A stretch of DNA of 64,000 bases from Bacteroidia bacterium (GCA_016787785.1 JAEUTO010000005.1:124001-188000); one strand, 5' to 3'. Positions 43,746 to 53,300 are shown, counted from the first letter of the stretch. Notes: generated by a model from the sequence alone, not told the origin. Translations and numbers: made by a program.

Positions 43746-44750
43746 ATGATCAGAGCATCCATAACAGCAGTAGCAGGTTTTTTGCCGGAAAACATTGTAA
43801 CCAATGCCGACATGGAGAAGATCATTGATACTACTGATGAATGGATAACTACCCGCACAGGTATTAAACAACGCCATTTAGAGAACGATCCTAATAAAGC
43901 TACTTCCGATATGGGCGTTGAGGCTGTAAAATTACTTTGTAAAAAACGGGGCATTAAGCCGGAAGAAATTGATCTTTTAATTTGCGCAACCGTTACACCG
44001 GATATGGTTTTTCCGGCAACAGCAAACATTATTGCCGCAAAAATTGGGGCAACAAAAGCCTGGAGTTTTGATCTGGGCGCAGCTTGTTCCGGATTTATTT
44101 ACGCGCTTACCACCGGTGCACAATTTATTGAAGCCGGACGTTATAAAAAAGTTGTTGTTGTTGGTGCAGATATGATGAGCCGCATTATTGATTACACCGA
44201 TAGAACTACTTGTGTAATATTTGGTGATGGGGCAGGAGCAGTATTGCTTGAGCCAACTACAGAAGATGTAGGTATTGTTGATTTTATATTACACGCCGAC
44301 GGAAACGGTGCAACATCCTTACATATGAAAGCCGGCGGATCTTTAAGGCCAGCCAGCCACGATACGGTTGATAATAAAATGCATTATGTTTACCAGGAAG
44401 GGCAAACCGTTTTTAAACAAGCTGTATATAATATGGCTGAGGTGAGCGCAGACATCATGCAAAAAAATAATTTAACCGATAAAGATGTTAACTGGCTTGC
44501 TGCTCATCAGGCAAACAAACGGATTATAGACGCTACCGCTAATAGAATGGGCATTGGTTCAGAAAAAGTAATGATGAATATAGAGCGTTATGGAAACACA
44601 ACGGCTGGCACTATACCGCTTTTACTTTGGGATTACGAGAAACAATTAAAAAAAGGCGATGTGGTTATTTTAGCTGCTTTTGGCGGCGGTTTTACCTGGG
44701 GCTCTGTTTATTTAAAATGGGCTTACGACGGCAGTAAAGTAGGCAAGTAA
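43746..44750 (+). CDS. fabH: 3-oxoacyl-ACP synthase III
   Basis: A 334-residue KAS III with catalytic Cys114 (DLGAACSGFIYAL), His in WLAAHQANKRII and Asn in ERYGNTTAGTIP. It condenses acetyl-CoA or a branched starter with malonyl-ACP to start fatty acid synthesis. Its coupling to plsX is the common arrangement. It converges on the MORN-type lipoprotein gene with 4 bp between stops. Confidence 0.96.
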   Translation: MIRASITAVAGFLPENIVTNADMEKIIDTTDEWITTRTGIKQRHLENDPNKATSDMGVEAVKLLCKKRGIKPEEIDLLICATVTPDMVFPATANIIAAKIGATKAWSFDLGAACSGFIYALTTGAQFIEAGRYKKVVVVGADMMSRIIDYTDRTTCVIFGDGAGAVLLEPTTEDVGIVDFILHADGNGATSLHMKAGGSLRPASHDTVDNKMHYVYQEGQTVFKQAVYNMAEVSADIMQKNNLTDKDVNWLAAHQANKRIIDATANRMGIGSEKVMMNIERYGNTTAGTIPLLLWDYEKQLKKGDVVILAAFGGGFTWGSVYLKWAYDGSKVGK

Positions 44751-44754
44751 TAAA

Positions 44755-45261
44755 CTACTTTAACGGCAATTTTTTTACCATTCTGTCATCTTTAAACAAA
44801 ACTTTTTCGGCAAGGTTTCCAATAGAATCATAATACAGCCAAATACTATCTCTAGCATCATTACGATAGAATCCTGTGTAACGGATCTTTCCATTTTCAA
44901 AATAGGTAATATTCGGTCCTTCACGTAACCCTTTATCAAAGTGTAATTCGCTCCAGGCTAAACCTGTTGGGTAAAACGACATCCATTGCCCATGCTTTTT
45001 GCCGAACCTGAAATTGCCTTTAAACTTTGTGATACCATTTTCGTATTTATCTACGTACTCGCCGCTATAACTGCTATCTGGCGGCATTATCAATAAGGGA
45101 TTTCTCTTTTTTAACGAGTCAACAACCAATTTTTGCTTATGTTTTGAGATCGAATCGGCCACATGTTTATCAACTTCTTCTTTCGGTGTTTCAGTTTCAT
45201 TCTTACACGAAAAAATAAACACGAATAAAATCGGCAAAATAATAAAAGCTATTTTTTTCAT
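44755..45261 (-). CDS. MORN-repeat-like (YwqK-type) lipoprotein
   Basis: A 168-residue lipoprotein from ATG 45261 (MKKIAFIILPILFVFIFSC). A GTG at 45270 is a less likely start. The C-terminal half carries three or four antitoxin-YwqK/MORN-like repeats (ITKFKGNFRFGKKHGQWMSF; YTGFYRNDARDSIWLYY). Such repeats are common in Bacteroidota envelope proteins of unknown role. It follows the polyprenyl synthase gene by 9 bp and is probably in its operon. Confidence 0.82.
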   Translation of the reverse strand: MKKIAFIILPILFVFIFSCKNETETPKEEVDKHVADSISKHKQKLVVDSLKKRNPLLIMPPDSSYSGEYVDKYENGITKFKGNFRFGKKHGQWMSFYPTGLAWSELHFDKGLREGPNITYFENGKIRYTGFYRNDARDSIWLYYDSIGNLAEKVLFKDDRMVKKLPLK

Positions 45262-45270
45262 AACTAACAC

Positions 45271-46248
45271 TTAATTTTTTCTTTCAATGGCATAAACCAG
45301 TAAACGTTCTAAACTATCGCGCGATGCATTTTTTGGTAATTTTGCAAGAACATCCAACGCCTTATTTTTGTATTCGTGCATTACCTTATTGGCATAAGCA
45401 ATGCCGCCTTTTTCTATCACAAAATCAATAACCACTTTTACCTGCTCGCTTTCTTCGTTATGGTTCTTAATAATATTGATCACTTTTCTTTTTTCCATCC
45501 AGGTACAATTATTTAACGCATAGATCAATGGCAGCGTCATTTTTTTCTCCTTCACATCTATCCCTGTTGGTTTACCAATCTGGTCATCGTTACCATAATC
45601 AAAAAGATCGTCTTTTATTTGGAAAGCGATGCCGGTTAAGGTGCCAAATTCTTTTGCCAGATCAATTACTTTTTGATCCTCGCAAACCGAGGCCGTTCCT
45701 GCCGCACAGCAAGCCGCAATTAAAGTGGCTGTTTTTTTGGTGATGATCTCAAAATAAATTTCTTCAGAAATATCAAGTCTTCTTGCTTTTTCAATTTGTA
45801 ATAATTCGCCCTCGCTCATTTCGCGCACGGCGTTACTTACAATTTTTAATAAATGAAAATCGTTATTATCTAACGATAGCAACAAACCTTTTGAGAGTAA
45901 AAAATCGCCAATTAAAACAGCGATCTTATTTTTAAATAAGGCATTTACGCTAAAAAAACCGCGGCGTTCGTTGCTGTCATCCACCACATCATCATGTACC
46001 AGGGTTGCAGTATGTAATAACTCAATTAAGGCTGCTGCACGATAGGTGCTTTCATTTATAGTGCCGGTATTTTGAGCACTCAAAAAAACAAACAGCGGAC
46101 GGATCTGTTTACCTTTTCGTTTTACAATGTAGTTGGTAATTTTATCAAGTAGAGGTACAGAACTTTTCATGGCATCTTTGAATTTTTCTTCAAAAGCCAG
46201 CATGTGTTCCGCTACCGGTTGTTTTATTTCGTTTATTGCTTTAGACAC
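45271..46248 (-). CDS. Polyprenyl diphosphate synthase (trans-type)
   Basis: A 325-residue class I prenyltransferase. The first aspartate-rich motif is LVHDDVVDDSNERRG, the second FQIKDDLFDYGNDDQIGKP. GKQIRPLFVFLS and KKMTLPLIYAL also match. It condenses isopentenyl diphosphate units into a long all-trans chain, most likely the side chain of menaquinone in this clade (IspB/HepT-like). It lies 22 bp after rlmN. Confidence 0.93.
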   Translation of the reverse strand: MSKAINEIKQPVAEHMLAFEEKFKDAMKSSVPLLDKITNYIVKRKGKQIRPLFVFLSAQNTGTINESTYRAAALIELLHTATLVHDDVVDDSNERRGFFSVNALFKNKIAVLIGDFLLSKGLLLSLDNNDFHLLKIVSNAVREMSEGELLQIEKARRLDISEEIYFEIITKKTATLIAACCAAGTASVCEDQKVIDLAKEFGTLTGIAFQIKDDLFDYGNDDQIGKPTGIDVKEKKMTLPLIYALNNCTWMEKRKVINIIKNHNEESEQVKVVIDFVIEKGGIAYANKVMHEYKNKALDVLAKLPKNASRDSLERLLVYAIERKN

Positions 46249-46270
46249 AATGGTCTTAAATTTAAACTTT

Positions 46271-47329
46271 TTATTTTAATTGTTCCATAGCCAATTTATT
46301 TTTATTTGCCAGTTGGCCACAGGCTGCATCAATGTCCTTACCACGGCTATGACGTACATTGCATATAATTCCGTTTTTTTCTAAGTGGTCGGTAAAAGCC
46401 TTTAACCGGTCGCGGGTAGTTTGTTTAAATTCACCATCGTCAATCGGGTTGTACTCAATAATATTGACCTTACTTTTTACTTTTTTGCAAAAATTCACAA
46501 GGTCCTGCGCATCCTGAATAGAATCGTTATAGTCTTTAAAAGCAATGTATTCAAAGGTTGGGCGCGTACCTGTTTTATCAATAAAATAATTTAAAGATGT
46601 TGCCAAATTCTCTAACGAATTGGTTTCGTTAATTGGCATAATGTGATTTCTTTTTTCATCGGTTGCTGCATGTAATGATAAAGCCAAATGAAATTTTACA
46701 TTATCATCTGCTAGTTTGGCTATCATTTTTGCAACGCCAGCAGTAGAAACAGTAATGCGTTTTGCAGCCATACCCAAACCTTTAGGACTCGTAATTTTTT
46801 CTACCGAACTTAATACTTCGTTATAATTCAATAATGGCTCGCCCATGCCCATGTAAACAATATTGGTTAATGGTGCATTATATCTTTCCATGGCTGTATT
46901 TTTAACTAAAACAACCTGGTCGTAAATTTCATCGGCATTTAAATTACGCATACGTTTTAATTTACCGGTAGCGCAAAACTTGCAGGTTAAACTACAACCT
47001 ACTTGTGATGAGATACAAGCCGTAAAACGTGTTTGATGTGGTATCAATACACTTTCAACAACATAATTATCATGCAGTCGCATAGCGCATTTAATGGTTC
47101 TGTCAGAGCTTACCTGTAGTTCTGAAATTTGTACATTATTTATGGCAAAATTGGTATTTAAATAATCCCTCAAATTTTTTGAGAGGTTCGACATTTGATC
47201 AAAATCAACCGCACTTTTTGCCCATAGCCAATCATAAACCTGCTTAGCTCTAAAAGCAGGCTCGTTGATCTCTTTAAAGAGGCTGGTCAATTGTTCAACC
47301 GATAAAGCGCGTATGTCTTTTTTTGCCAT
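46271..47329 (-). CDS. rlmN: 23S rRNA (adenine(2503)-C(2))-methyltransferase
   Basis: A 352-residue radical-SAM enzyme from ATG 47329 (MAKKDIRALSVEQLTSLFKE). The longer frame to 47464 would overlap the divergent amidohydrolase gene and is rejected. The cluster motif is GCSLTCKFCATGKL (CxxxCxxC), with the GMGEPLLN segment and the methyl-carrying Cys in NVRHSRGKDIDAACGQL. It methylates A2503 of 23S rRNA and some tRNAs. A near-consensus TATCTTTA box stands 13 bp before the start. Confidence 0.96.
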   Translation of the reverse strand: MAKKDIRALSVEQLTSLFKEINEPAFRAKQVYDWLWAKSAVDFDQMSNLSKNLRDYLNTNFAINNVQISELQVSSDRTIKCAMRLHDNYVVESVLIPHQTRFTACISSQVGCSLTCKFCATGKLKRMRNLNADEIYDQVVLVKNTAMERYNAPLTNIVYMGMGEPLLNYNEVLSSVEKITSPKGLGMAAKRITVSTAGVAKMIAKLADDNVKFHLALSLHAATDEKRNHIMPINETNSLENLATSLNYFIDKTGTRPTFEYIAFKDYNDSIQDAQDLVNFCKKVKSKVNIIEYNPIDDGEFKQTTRDRLKAFTDHLEKNGIICNVRHSRGKDIDAACGQLANKNKLAMEQLK

Positions 47330-47371
47330 TAATATTGCGCTGTAAAGATACCACAGATACTTATAATTAGC

Positions 47372-47379
47372 TAACTTTA
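47372..47379 (+). promoter_or_regulatory. Candidate -7 box of amidohydrolase gene
   Basis: TAACTTTA (one mismatch to TAnnTTTG) ends four bases before the ATG at 47384, which predicts a leaderless message. It lies in the 54-bp divergent gap shared with rlmN. Confidence 0.4.
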
Positions 47380-47383
47380 CGCC

Positions 47384-48544
47384 ATGCGATTTTTGAAAGC
47401 GAATAAGATCTTTGATGGCAGGCAATACCTCGCTGAGGGCTCTGTATTGGTAATTGATAGCCAAAATAGGTTAAAAGAGATCGCTAGGGCAACCACCCTA
47501 CAAAACGATATTATCGAATCTTTTGAAGGTATAATTGTACCGGGTTTTGTAAATGCGCATTGCCATTTAGAGCTCAGTCATTTAAACGGTAAAATTCAAA
47601 AACACACGGGTATTCCGGGTTTTGGTAAGCAGATAATTATGCAACGCATGGCTGGTGGTTTTACCAAAGAAACAATTCACGAACATGCTCTTGCTGCCGA
47701 TGCGCAAATGTGGAATAACGGAATTGTTGCAGTGGGCGATATTAGCAATGCTGATGACAGTTTTAAGACAAAACAAAATTCTAAAATAAAATATCACACA
47801 TTCATCGAGATCTTAGGATTAAATCCGGCAAACGAAAAAATGATGTTTGATCTGAGTTTGCCTTTTTTTAAAATATTGCAGTCGCTTGGTTTATTAGGAA
47901 GCCTTGCGCCCCATGCGCCATATAGCACATCGTTTCAATTGATAGATCGTATTGCAAAATTTGACAAAGAACATGATTTGCCTCTGTGCATTCATAATCA
48001 GGAAACAGAAGAGGAAACAAAATTCTTTTTAGGCCAGGCCAATGGATTTAAAGACCTGTATGATTTTTTAAAAACAGATATTTCCTGGTTCAAAGCGCCG
48101 GGAATTTCCAGTTTGAAGTCGTATATCAATACAATCCATGAGCAAAAAACAATGTTGGTGCATAATACTTTTTCAACCAAAGAAGATATTAAAGCTGCAG
48201 CCGATAAAAATTGTTTTTTTTGTTTTTGCCCAAATGCAAATTTATATATCGAAAATAAATTACCCGACTATAGTTTATTTAAAGAATACAAAACCTCGCT
48301 TTGCCTTGGTACAGATAGTTTGGCAAGTAATAACAGCCTTGACCTCCTGGATGAAGCGAATGTGATACTAAAAAATTCAAACGCATTTTCTTTAGAAACT
48401 ATTTTGCAAATGATCACCTTCAATAATGCATCTGCATTAAATTTAGAGAACGAATTTGGAAGTTTAATTCTGGGCAAAAATGCCGGCTTGAATCTTGTAA
48501 ATTTTACGAATAACCAATTACAATTAACACAAAAAATAATTTAA
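47384..48544 (+). CDS. Amidohydrolase family protein (deaminase-like)
   Basis: A 386-residue metal-dependent hydrolase of the cytosine-deaminase/chlorohydrolase branch. Metal ligands are visible in FVNAHCHLELSHL, APHAPYST, CIHNQETEEE, VHNTFS and LGTDSLASNN. Candidate substrates are aminated nucleosides or purines. Related enzymes include the aminofutalosine deaminase of the alternative menaquinone route, which would fit the UbiD and polyprenyl synthase genes, but the sequence alone does not decide it. The MBL gene follows after one base. Confidence 0.85.
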   Translation: MRFLKANKIFDGRQYLAEGSVLVIDSQNRLKEIARATTLQNDIIESFEGIIVPGFVNAHCHLELSHLNGKIQKHTGIPGFGKQIIMQRMAGGFTKETIHEHALAADAQMWNNGIVAVGDISNADDSFKTKQNSKIKYHTFIEILGLNPANEKMMFDLSLPFFKILQSLGLLGSLAPHAPYSTSFQLIDRIAKFDKEHDLPLCIHNQETEEETKFFLGQANGFKDLYDFLKTDISWFKAPGISSLKSYINTIHEQKTMLVHNTFSTKEDIKAAADKNCFFCFCPNANLYIENKLPDYSLFKEYKTSLCLGTDSLASNNSLDLLDEANVILKNSNAFSLETILQMITFNNASALNLENEFGSLILGKNAGLNLVNFTNNQLQLTQKII

Positions 48545-48545
48545 A

Positions 48546-49184
48546 ATGCTGTATTTAAAATCGTTCACCTTCAATCCTTTTCAGCAAAACACTTATTTAC
48601 TTTATGATAATGAGGGAACTGCTTTTATTATTGATCCGGGCAATTATACTTCTTCTGAAAATGCCATCCTTAAAAATTTTATCGATGAAAAAAAATTAAA
48701 ACTCAGCCGTTTGCTTTTAACGCACGCGCATATCGATCATATTTTGGGAAACAAATTTGTTTTAGATAATTATGATTTACTTCCCGAAATGCACAAAGAA
48801 GAATTATTTTTTATCGAACGTTTACCGCAAACGGCAGCCATGTATGGTGTGCCTTGTGATCCCTCACCGTTTCCTGAAAAATATATTACACCGGGAGATA
48901 AGATCAGCTTGGGCCAATATGAATTTGAAACTATTTTTACGCCAGGTCATTCGCCAGGAAGCATTTCTTTTTACAATAAAGAAAATAAATTATTGATTAG
49001 CGGCGATGTTCTTTTTTACAATAGTATTGGACGCACCGATCTGCCAAAAGGCGACCACGAAACCCTTTTACGCTCTATTCGCGAAAAATTATTTGTTTTA
49101 CCGGATGATGTAAAAGTATACAGCGGCCATGGCCCTGCAACTACAATTGGTTACGAACGCCAAACAAATCCCTTCTTAACCTAG
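48546..49184 (+). CDS. MBL-fold metallo-hydrolase, glyoxalase II-like
   Basis: A 212-residue metallo-beta-lactamase-fold protein. The metal motif is LTHAHIDHILGN; further ligands are in FTPGHSPGS, ISGDVLF and VYSGHGPATT. GRTDLP and the size are typical of the small YcbL/glyoxalase-II-like group, which hydrolyse thioesters such as S-lactoylglutathione. It is cotranscribed with the amidohydrolase gene. Substrate unknown. Confidence 0.9.
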   Translation: MLYLKSFTFNPFQQNTYLLYDNEGTAFIIDPGNYTSSENAILKNFIDEKKLKLSRLLLTHAHIDHILGNKFVLDNYDLLPEMHKEELFFIERLPQTAAMYGVPCDPSPFPEKYITPGDKISLGQYEFETIFTPGHSPGSISFYNKENKLLISGDVLFYNSIGRTDLPKGDHETLLRSIREKLFVLPDDVKVYSGHGPATTIGYERQTNPFLT

Positions 49185-49240
49185 GTATTTATACCAGTTA
49201 TCAATAATAACTGTCATTTTACAAAGTTCGATACATAAAA

Positions 49241-49273
49241 TTTGCCTGTAAATTAATATTCTGGCTATCTTTG
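49241..49273 (+). promoter_or_regulatory. Bacteroidota-type promoter, leaderless layout
   Basis: TTTG (49241-49244), 21 bp, TATCTTTG (49266-49273). Both boxes are exact. The expected transcription start at about 49278-49280 coincides with the presumed first codon of the next gene. Confidence 0.8.
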
Positions 49274-49277
49274 TATT

Positions 49278-49904
49278 ATCAAAAAATTTGCCTTCATAAT
49301 TGCCCTTTTTTATGGCCTTGGTCTTTTAGCACAGGAGCCAATTCTTATTCCGGGAGGCAAACCTAAGTATGACAGAAAAGAAGAGATCATTCACGATGGC
49401 AAACGTTATCGTTTATACAATAATTACTTGAACTTTGGCCCTTCTTTTTTTAATTCAAGTTTAAGGTCAGATGCGCAACAAGGCGTTTGCCTTGATTTCC
49501 ATTTTCATATTCGTCGTGAATACTTCCAGTTGGGTTTTGCCATAAGCGGCGATAAGCTCTTAGAAAATAATCAAAGCCAGGCGCGTTTGGGCTATGGATA
49601 TAGAAAAGAAAGTGCTAGGTATAACATTGCGTTTTTTGGTGGCCCCACTTTTTTTTATGGCGTTGTTGGTGTGCCTGATACTGCAAATACGTTTAAACCT
49701 GAATTTTACCAGGGCGTTGGCGTTTATGCATCGGCACAGGCTGCAACAAAATTGGTTTACGATATTGGTATTGGTGCCGAATTATTTGCCGAATTAAATT
49801 ACAAGCAAAATATAGTTGGCATTAAATTATTTTTGTTTTTCTCGGGCGCATACAAAGGCGTTAAAAAGAATTATAATCCACACGTTAGATCGGAAAATAA
49901 ATGA
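49278..49904 (+). CDS. Secreted barrel-like protein of unknown function (non-AUG start probable)
   Basis: The first conventional start is TTG at 49428, which would give 158 residues without a signal. The same frame is open from 49257 and encodes a signal peptide (KKFAFIIALFYGLGLLAQE) right after ATT-ATC at 49275-49280, with no ATG, GTG or TTG available. A consensus promoter places the mRNA start there. I therefore start the gene at ATC 49278 (208 residues). The mature protein alternates hydrophobic and polar residues (RLGYGYRKESARYNIAFFGG, GIGAELFAELNYKQNIVG), as in a small outer-membrane barrel. It overlaps the FAD oxidoreductase gene by 4 bp. Confidence 0.65.
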   Translation: MKKFAFIIALFYGLGLLAQEPILIPGGKPKYDRKEEIIHDGKRYRLYNNYLNFGPSFFNSSLRSDAQQGVCLDFHFHIRREYFQLGFAISGDKLLENNQSQARLGYGYRKESARYNIAFFGGPTFFYGVVGVPDTANTFKPEFYQGVGVYASAQAATKLVYDIGIGAELFAELNYKQNIVGIKLFLFFSGAYKGVKKNYNPHVRSENK

Positions 49905-50968
49905 TCGATTTTATTATTGTTGGAAGAGGCCTTGCGGCAAGTGTCATCGCTCATACACTTCACAACACTAATAGCTCATTTAAAATTATTGGCGACGCTG
50001 ATTTAAGCAGTTGTTCAAAAGTAGCAGCTGGCATCTGGAACCCAATAGTGTTTAAACGCCTTACCAAAAGCTGGTTGGCCGACGAACTTATTGAACATTT
50101 AAATGTGTTTTATACAGCCTGCGAAAAACGCCTTGGTAAAAAATTAATTACTCAACGGTCAATCATTAGATCGTTCTATGAAGAACAGGAAAAAAAACTA
50201 TGGTCGGCAAAGGCAAATATTGATTTAAAAGGATTTTTAGACCCTATTATTTACAGCAACAATTCTTTGGAATTGGAAAATTGTAAGATCGCAGAGCAAT
50301 TTGGTTTAGTGCAGCAAAGCGGAAATTTAAACGTGGCCGAGTTTTTAAATGCGACCACAAATTTTTTTAAAGAACAATTGGTAGATGAAACATTTGATCA
50401 CGCGCAGTTAAAAATAAATGCAGATCATGTTTCCTATAAGGGAATAAACGCTAAGAACATCATTTTTTGCGAAGGTTATTTGGTAAAAAATAATCCCTTC
50501 TTTAATTGGATACCATTAAAACCTGCTAAGGGAGAAACGCTGGTTATTTCTGCACCCGACCTTAAGATAAAAGACCATATTTTAAATAAGAATGGCTTTA
50601 TAATGGATCAGCCGGACGGTAATTATAAAGTAGGAGCAACTTATGAATGGACCGACCTTACCGAAGAAAAAAGCCAAAAAGGCCGTGCTGAATTAGAGGA
50701 AAAACTGGCGCAATTAATTAACTGCAACTATACAATCTTAGATCAACAGGCTGGCGTAAGGCCTTCCTCCAGCGATAGACGCCCAATTATAGGTTTGCAC
50801 CCGGAGTATAATAATCTGTTTATTTTTAATGGTTTAGGCACAAAAGGCGTGATGTTAGCACCCTATTTTGCAAAAAAGTTCGTAAATTTCTACTTGCAAA
50901 AAGAAACGCTGCCCCCTGAAGTAAATGTTGGGCGTTTCTATTCACTTTATGCCGGAGAAAAAAAATAG
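49901..50968 (+). CDS. FAD-dependent oxidoreductase, DadA/glycine-oxidase-like
   Basis: A 355-residue flavoprotein. The dinucleotide-binding start is MIDFIIVGRGLAASVIAHTL. The C-terminal region has GVRPSSSDRRPIIGLHP and FIFNGLGTKGVMLAPY, typical of D-amino-acid/glycine-oxidase-like FAD enzymes. The substrate is probably an amine or amino acid; it is not otherwise identified. It overlaps the genes on both sides (4 bp upstream, 20 bp into the RimB-like gene), so it belongs to the same transcript as the RimK cluster. Confidence 0.87.
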   Translation: MIDFIIVGRGLAASVIAHTLHNTNSSFKIIGDADLSSCSKVAAGIWNPIVFKRLTKSWLADELIEHLNVFYTACEKRLGKKLITQRSIIRSFYEEQEKKLWSAKANIDLKGFLDPIIYSNNSLELENCKIAEQFGLVQQSGNLNVAEFLNATTNFFKEQLVDETFDHAQLKINADHVSYKGINAKNIIFCEGYLVKNNPFFNWIPLKPAKGETLVISAPDLKIKDHILNKNGFIMDQPDGNYKVGATYEWTDLTEEKSQKGRAELEEKLAQLINCNYTILDQQAGVRPSSSDRRPIIGLHPEYNNLFIFNGLGTKGVMLAPYFAKKFVNFYLQKETLPPEVNVGRFYSLYAGEKK

Positions 50969-51419
50969 TTTAAGGTTAATTGGTAGACGAGAGTTTGTAG
51001 ATTTTCCATTATTGGAAGTTTTTAACGTAGAAGCAAAAATAGATACCGGCGCTTACACATCTTCCATTCATTGTTCTGAAATTTATGTCAAAACCGAAGA
51101 CGCAAAACCCATACTTTTTTTCGTAGTTTTCTGCGATAACCAAAATCACAAAATGCAACGCTTTGAGGAATTTTCTTTAAAAAAAATAAAGAACTCTTTT
51201 GGTGACGAGGAAGAACGCTATATTATAAAAACCCTTATCAAGATCGGAAAGAAAAAAATATGGTCAACCATTTCGCTTTCTGATCGGGCGAATATGCGAT
51301 ACGATGTTTTAATCGGACGTCGCTTATTAAAAGGGAAATTTATAATTGATGCTAATCAGATCCATACCGGTGGCAAAAAAGTAACAAAAAAAGTAATTAA
51401 ACAAATTCAAATAAAATAA
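50949..51419 (+). CDS. RimB-like retropepsin-type protease (Zn_protease/PF05618 family)
   Basis: A 156-residue protein from ATG 50949 (MPEKKNSLRLIGRREFVDFP). The ATG at 50925 is possible but adds residues outside the family pattern. It has the motif VEAKIDTGAYTSSIHC (Asp32-Thr-Gly) and ends with DVLIGRRLLKGKFIIDA. Members are called ATP-dependent zinc proteases in databases but are retropepsin-like. In Pseudomonas the counterpart RimB trims the glutamate tails that RimK adds. It lies 6 bp before rimK. Confidence 0.9.
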   Translation: MPEKKNSLRLIGRREFVDFPLLEVFNVEAKIDTGAYTSSIHCSEIYVKTEDAKPILFFVVFCDNQNHKMQRFEEFSLKKIKNSFGDEEERYIIKTLIKIGKKKIWSTISLSDRANMRYDVLIGRRLLKGKFIIDANQIHTGGKKVTKKVIKQIQIK

Positions 51420-51425
51420 TAGTAT

Positions 51426-52322
51426 ATGAATATCGCGATCCTTTCACGTAATAAAAATTTGTATTCTACCCGCCGGTTAATAGAAGCAGCAGAAAAGCGC
51501 GGCCACAATGTAGTTTTATTAGATCACATGAAATGTGTTTTGGTAATAGAGGCGGGCCGACCGCATATTTATTTTAACGGCAAAGAAGTTAAAGATATTA
51601 ACGCTGTTATTCCAAGAATAGGCGCTTCTGCAACATTTTATGGTTCTGCAGTTGTACGTCAGTTTGAAATGATGAAGATCTTTACCGCTGTAGAATCGCA
51701 GGCCCTGGTACGTTCACGCGATAAATTAAGAAGTTTACAAATATTAGCACGCGCAGGATTAGGTATTCCTAAAACAGGTTTTGCTTCGTCTCCAAAAGAT
51801 AAGGATATTGATAACGTTATTCAAAGCGTTGGTGGCGCTCCTTGCGTTGTTAAACTTTTAGAGGGTACGCAAGGTATTGGTGTTATTTTAGCAGATAATC
51901 AAAAAGCTGCAAAATCTGTATTGGAAGCTTTTATGAAATTAAAAGCAAATATGCTGGTGCAGGAATTTATTAAAGAAGCCGGTGGTGCCGATCTGCGTGT
52001 ATTTGTAGTAGACGGACAGGTAGTTGGTTCTATGAAACGCCAGGCAAAAGCGGGCGAATTTAGAAGTAATTTACACCGTGGTGGTTCGGCAAAGGTTATT
52101 ACACTTACACCCGAAGAAAGAGCAACAGCCATTAAAGCTGCAAAAAAATTAGGATTAGGAATTGCCGGCGTTGATCTGTTGCAATCAAAGCGTGGGCCGC
52201 TGGTTATGGAAGTAAATTCTTCTCCGGGACTTGAAGGCATTGAAGGCGCGACCGGAATTGATATTGCGGGAAAAATTATTGAGTACGTTGAAAGAAATGA
52301 ATTTAATAAACCGGGAGAGTAA
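51426..52322 (+). CDS. rimK: RimK family ATP-grasp glutamate ligase
   Basis: A 298-residue ATP-grasp enzyme of RimK size. Motifs include [52 protein letters not shown] and [15 protein letters not shown] (metal-binding Asn). RimK adds glutamates to the C-terminus of ribosomal protein S6 and makes poly-glutamate; homologues make other peptide bonds. Flanking RimB-like and aspartoacylase-like genes form a conserved triple. Confidence 0.94.
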   Translation: MNIAILSRNKNLYSTRRLIEAAEKRGHNVVLLDHMKCVLVIEAGRPHIYFNGKEVKDINAVIPRIGASATFYGSAVVRQFEMMKIFTAVESQALVRSRDKLRSLQILARAGLGIPKTGFASSPKDKDIDNVIQSVGGAPCVVKLLEGTQGIGVILADNQKAAKSVLEAFMKLKANMLVQEFIKEAGGADLRVFVVDGQVVGSMKRQAKAGEFRSNLHRGGSAKVITLTPEERATAIKAAKKLGLGIAGVDLLQSKRGPLVMEVNSSPGLEGIEGATGIDIAGKIIEYVERNEFNKPGE

Positions 52323-52325
52323 TTT

Positions 52326-53279
52326 ATGGCTCAAAAAACAATAACCATAAATGGTCAGAAAATTGAACCCGGCCAAAGCAAAACAGTGATCCTGAATTCG
52401 TATGAACTTCATACAAAAACAAAGATCGAAATTCCTGTTCACGTTATTCATTCAAAAAAAGAAGGCCCCTCTGTTTTATTATGTGCAGGCATGCATGGCG
52501 AAGAAACAAATGGAATTGAGATCATCCGAAAAATTATCTCGCGCGACGAAGTAGAAAATCTTAAGTGTGGAACATTAGTAGCTATTCCTGTTATAAATGT
52601 AGTTTCTTTTTTATATGGTAGTCGCGATCTGCCCGATGGGCGCGACCTTAACCGTTGTTTTCCGGGAACCAAGAATGGTTCTTTAGGAAGCAGAATTGCT
52701 TACGATCTCATGAAACATATTATACCTGTTATAGATTTTGGGTTTGATTTTCATACAGGTGGTGCTAAAATAAATAACTACCCGCAATTGCGTTGTGTAT
52801 TTGATTTTCCCGATAATGTGGCGCTTGCCGAACGCTTTGCTACTTCGTTGATCATTGACAGCACCTATCGTGACGGAACGTTTAGGAAAGAAGCTGCAAA
52901 AAAAGGAAAACCTATTTTAGTGTATGAAGGCGGCGAAAGTATGCGTTTTGATTATTTAGCAATTAACGAAGGGGTAAATGGTTGTTTGAGATTAATGAGG
53001 TCGTACGACATGATCGATTTTGATCTGCCGCACAACCCATCTGTTAAAATAAAAAAGGATACCTGGGTTCGCGCTAACTGCAGCGGCTTGTTTCATATGA
53101 ACGCCAATAACGGCGCGCATGTTAGAAAGGGTGATCTTTTGGGTGTGATCTGTAACCCTTTTGGTGAGACAGAAGATAAGATACTTAGCCCTACCAATGG
53201 CTATATTGTGGGCATTAACAACCAACCCGTAGTAAACCAGGGAGATGCACTAATTCATCTTGGAATTGACGAAGAGTAA
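52326..53279 (+). CDS. Succinylglutamate desuccinylase/aspartoacylase family zinc hydrolase
   Basis: A 317-residue M14-like deacylase. Zinc ligands are in AGMHGEETNGIE (His, Glu) and DFGFDFHTGG (His); the substrate Arg is in PDGRDLNRCFPG. A C-terminal lipoyl-like barrel (about 235-317, HVRKGDLLGVI) follows. Such proteins remove N-acyl groups or cut glutamyl amides. Its start lies 3 bp after rimK, which suggests that it edits or recycles the RimK product. Confidence 0.9.
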   Translation: MAQKTITINGQKIEPGQSKTVILNSYELHTKTKIEIPVHVIHSKKEGPSVLLCAGMHGEETNGIEIIRKIISRDEVENLKCGTLVAIPVINVVSFLYGSRDLPDGRDLNRCFPGTKNGSLGSRIAYDLMKHIIPVIDFGFDFHTGGAKINNYPQLRCVFDFPDNVALAERFATSLIIDSTYRDGTFRKEAAKKGKPILVYEGGESMRFDYLAINEGVNGCLRLMRSYDMIDFDLPHNPSVKIKKDTWVRANCSGLFHMNANNGAHVRKGDLLGVICNPFGETEDKILSPTNGYIVGINNQPVVNQGDALIHLGIDEE

Positions 53280-53288
53280 TTTAATAAC

Positions 53289-53296
53289 TAACTTTG
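53289..53296 (+). promoter_or_regulatory. -7 box upstream of small membrane ORF and tatA
   Basis: TAACTTTG, an exact TAnnTTTG match, with ATTG 20 bp upstream as a weak -33 box. It ends four bases before the ATG at 53301, so the message should be leaderless. Confidence 0.6.
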
Positions 53297-53300
53297 AACG

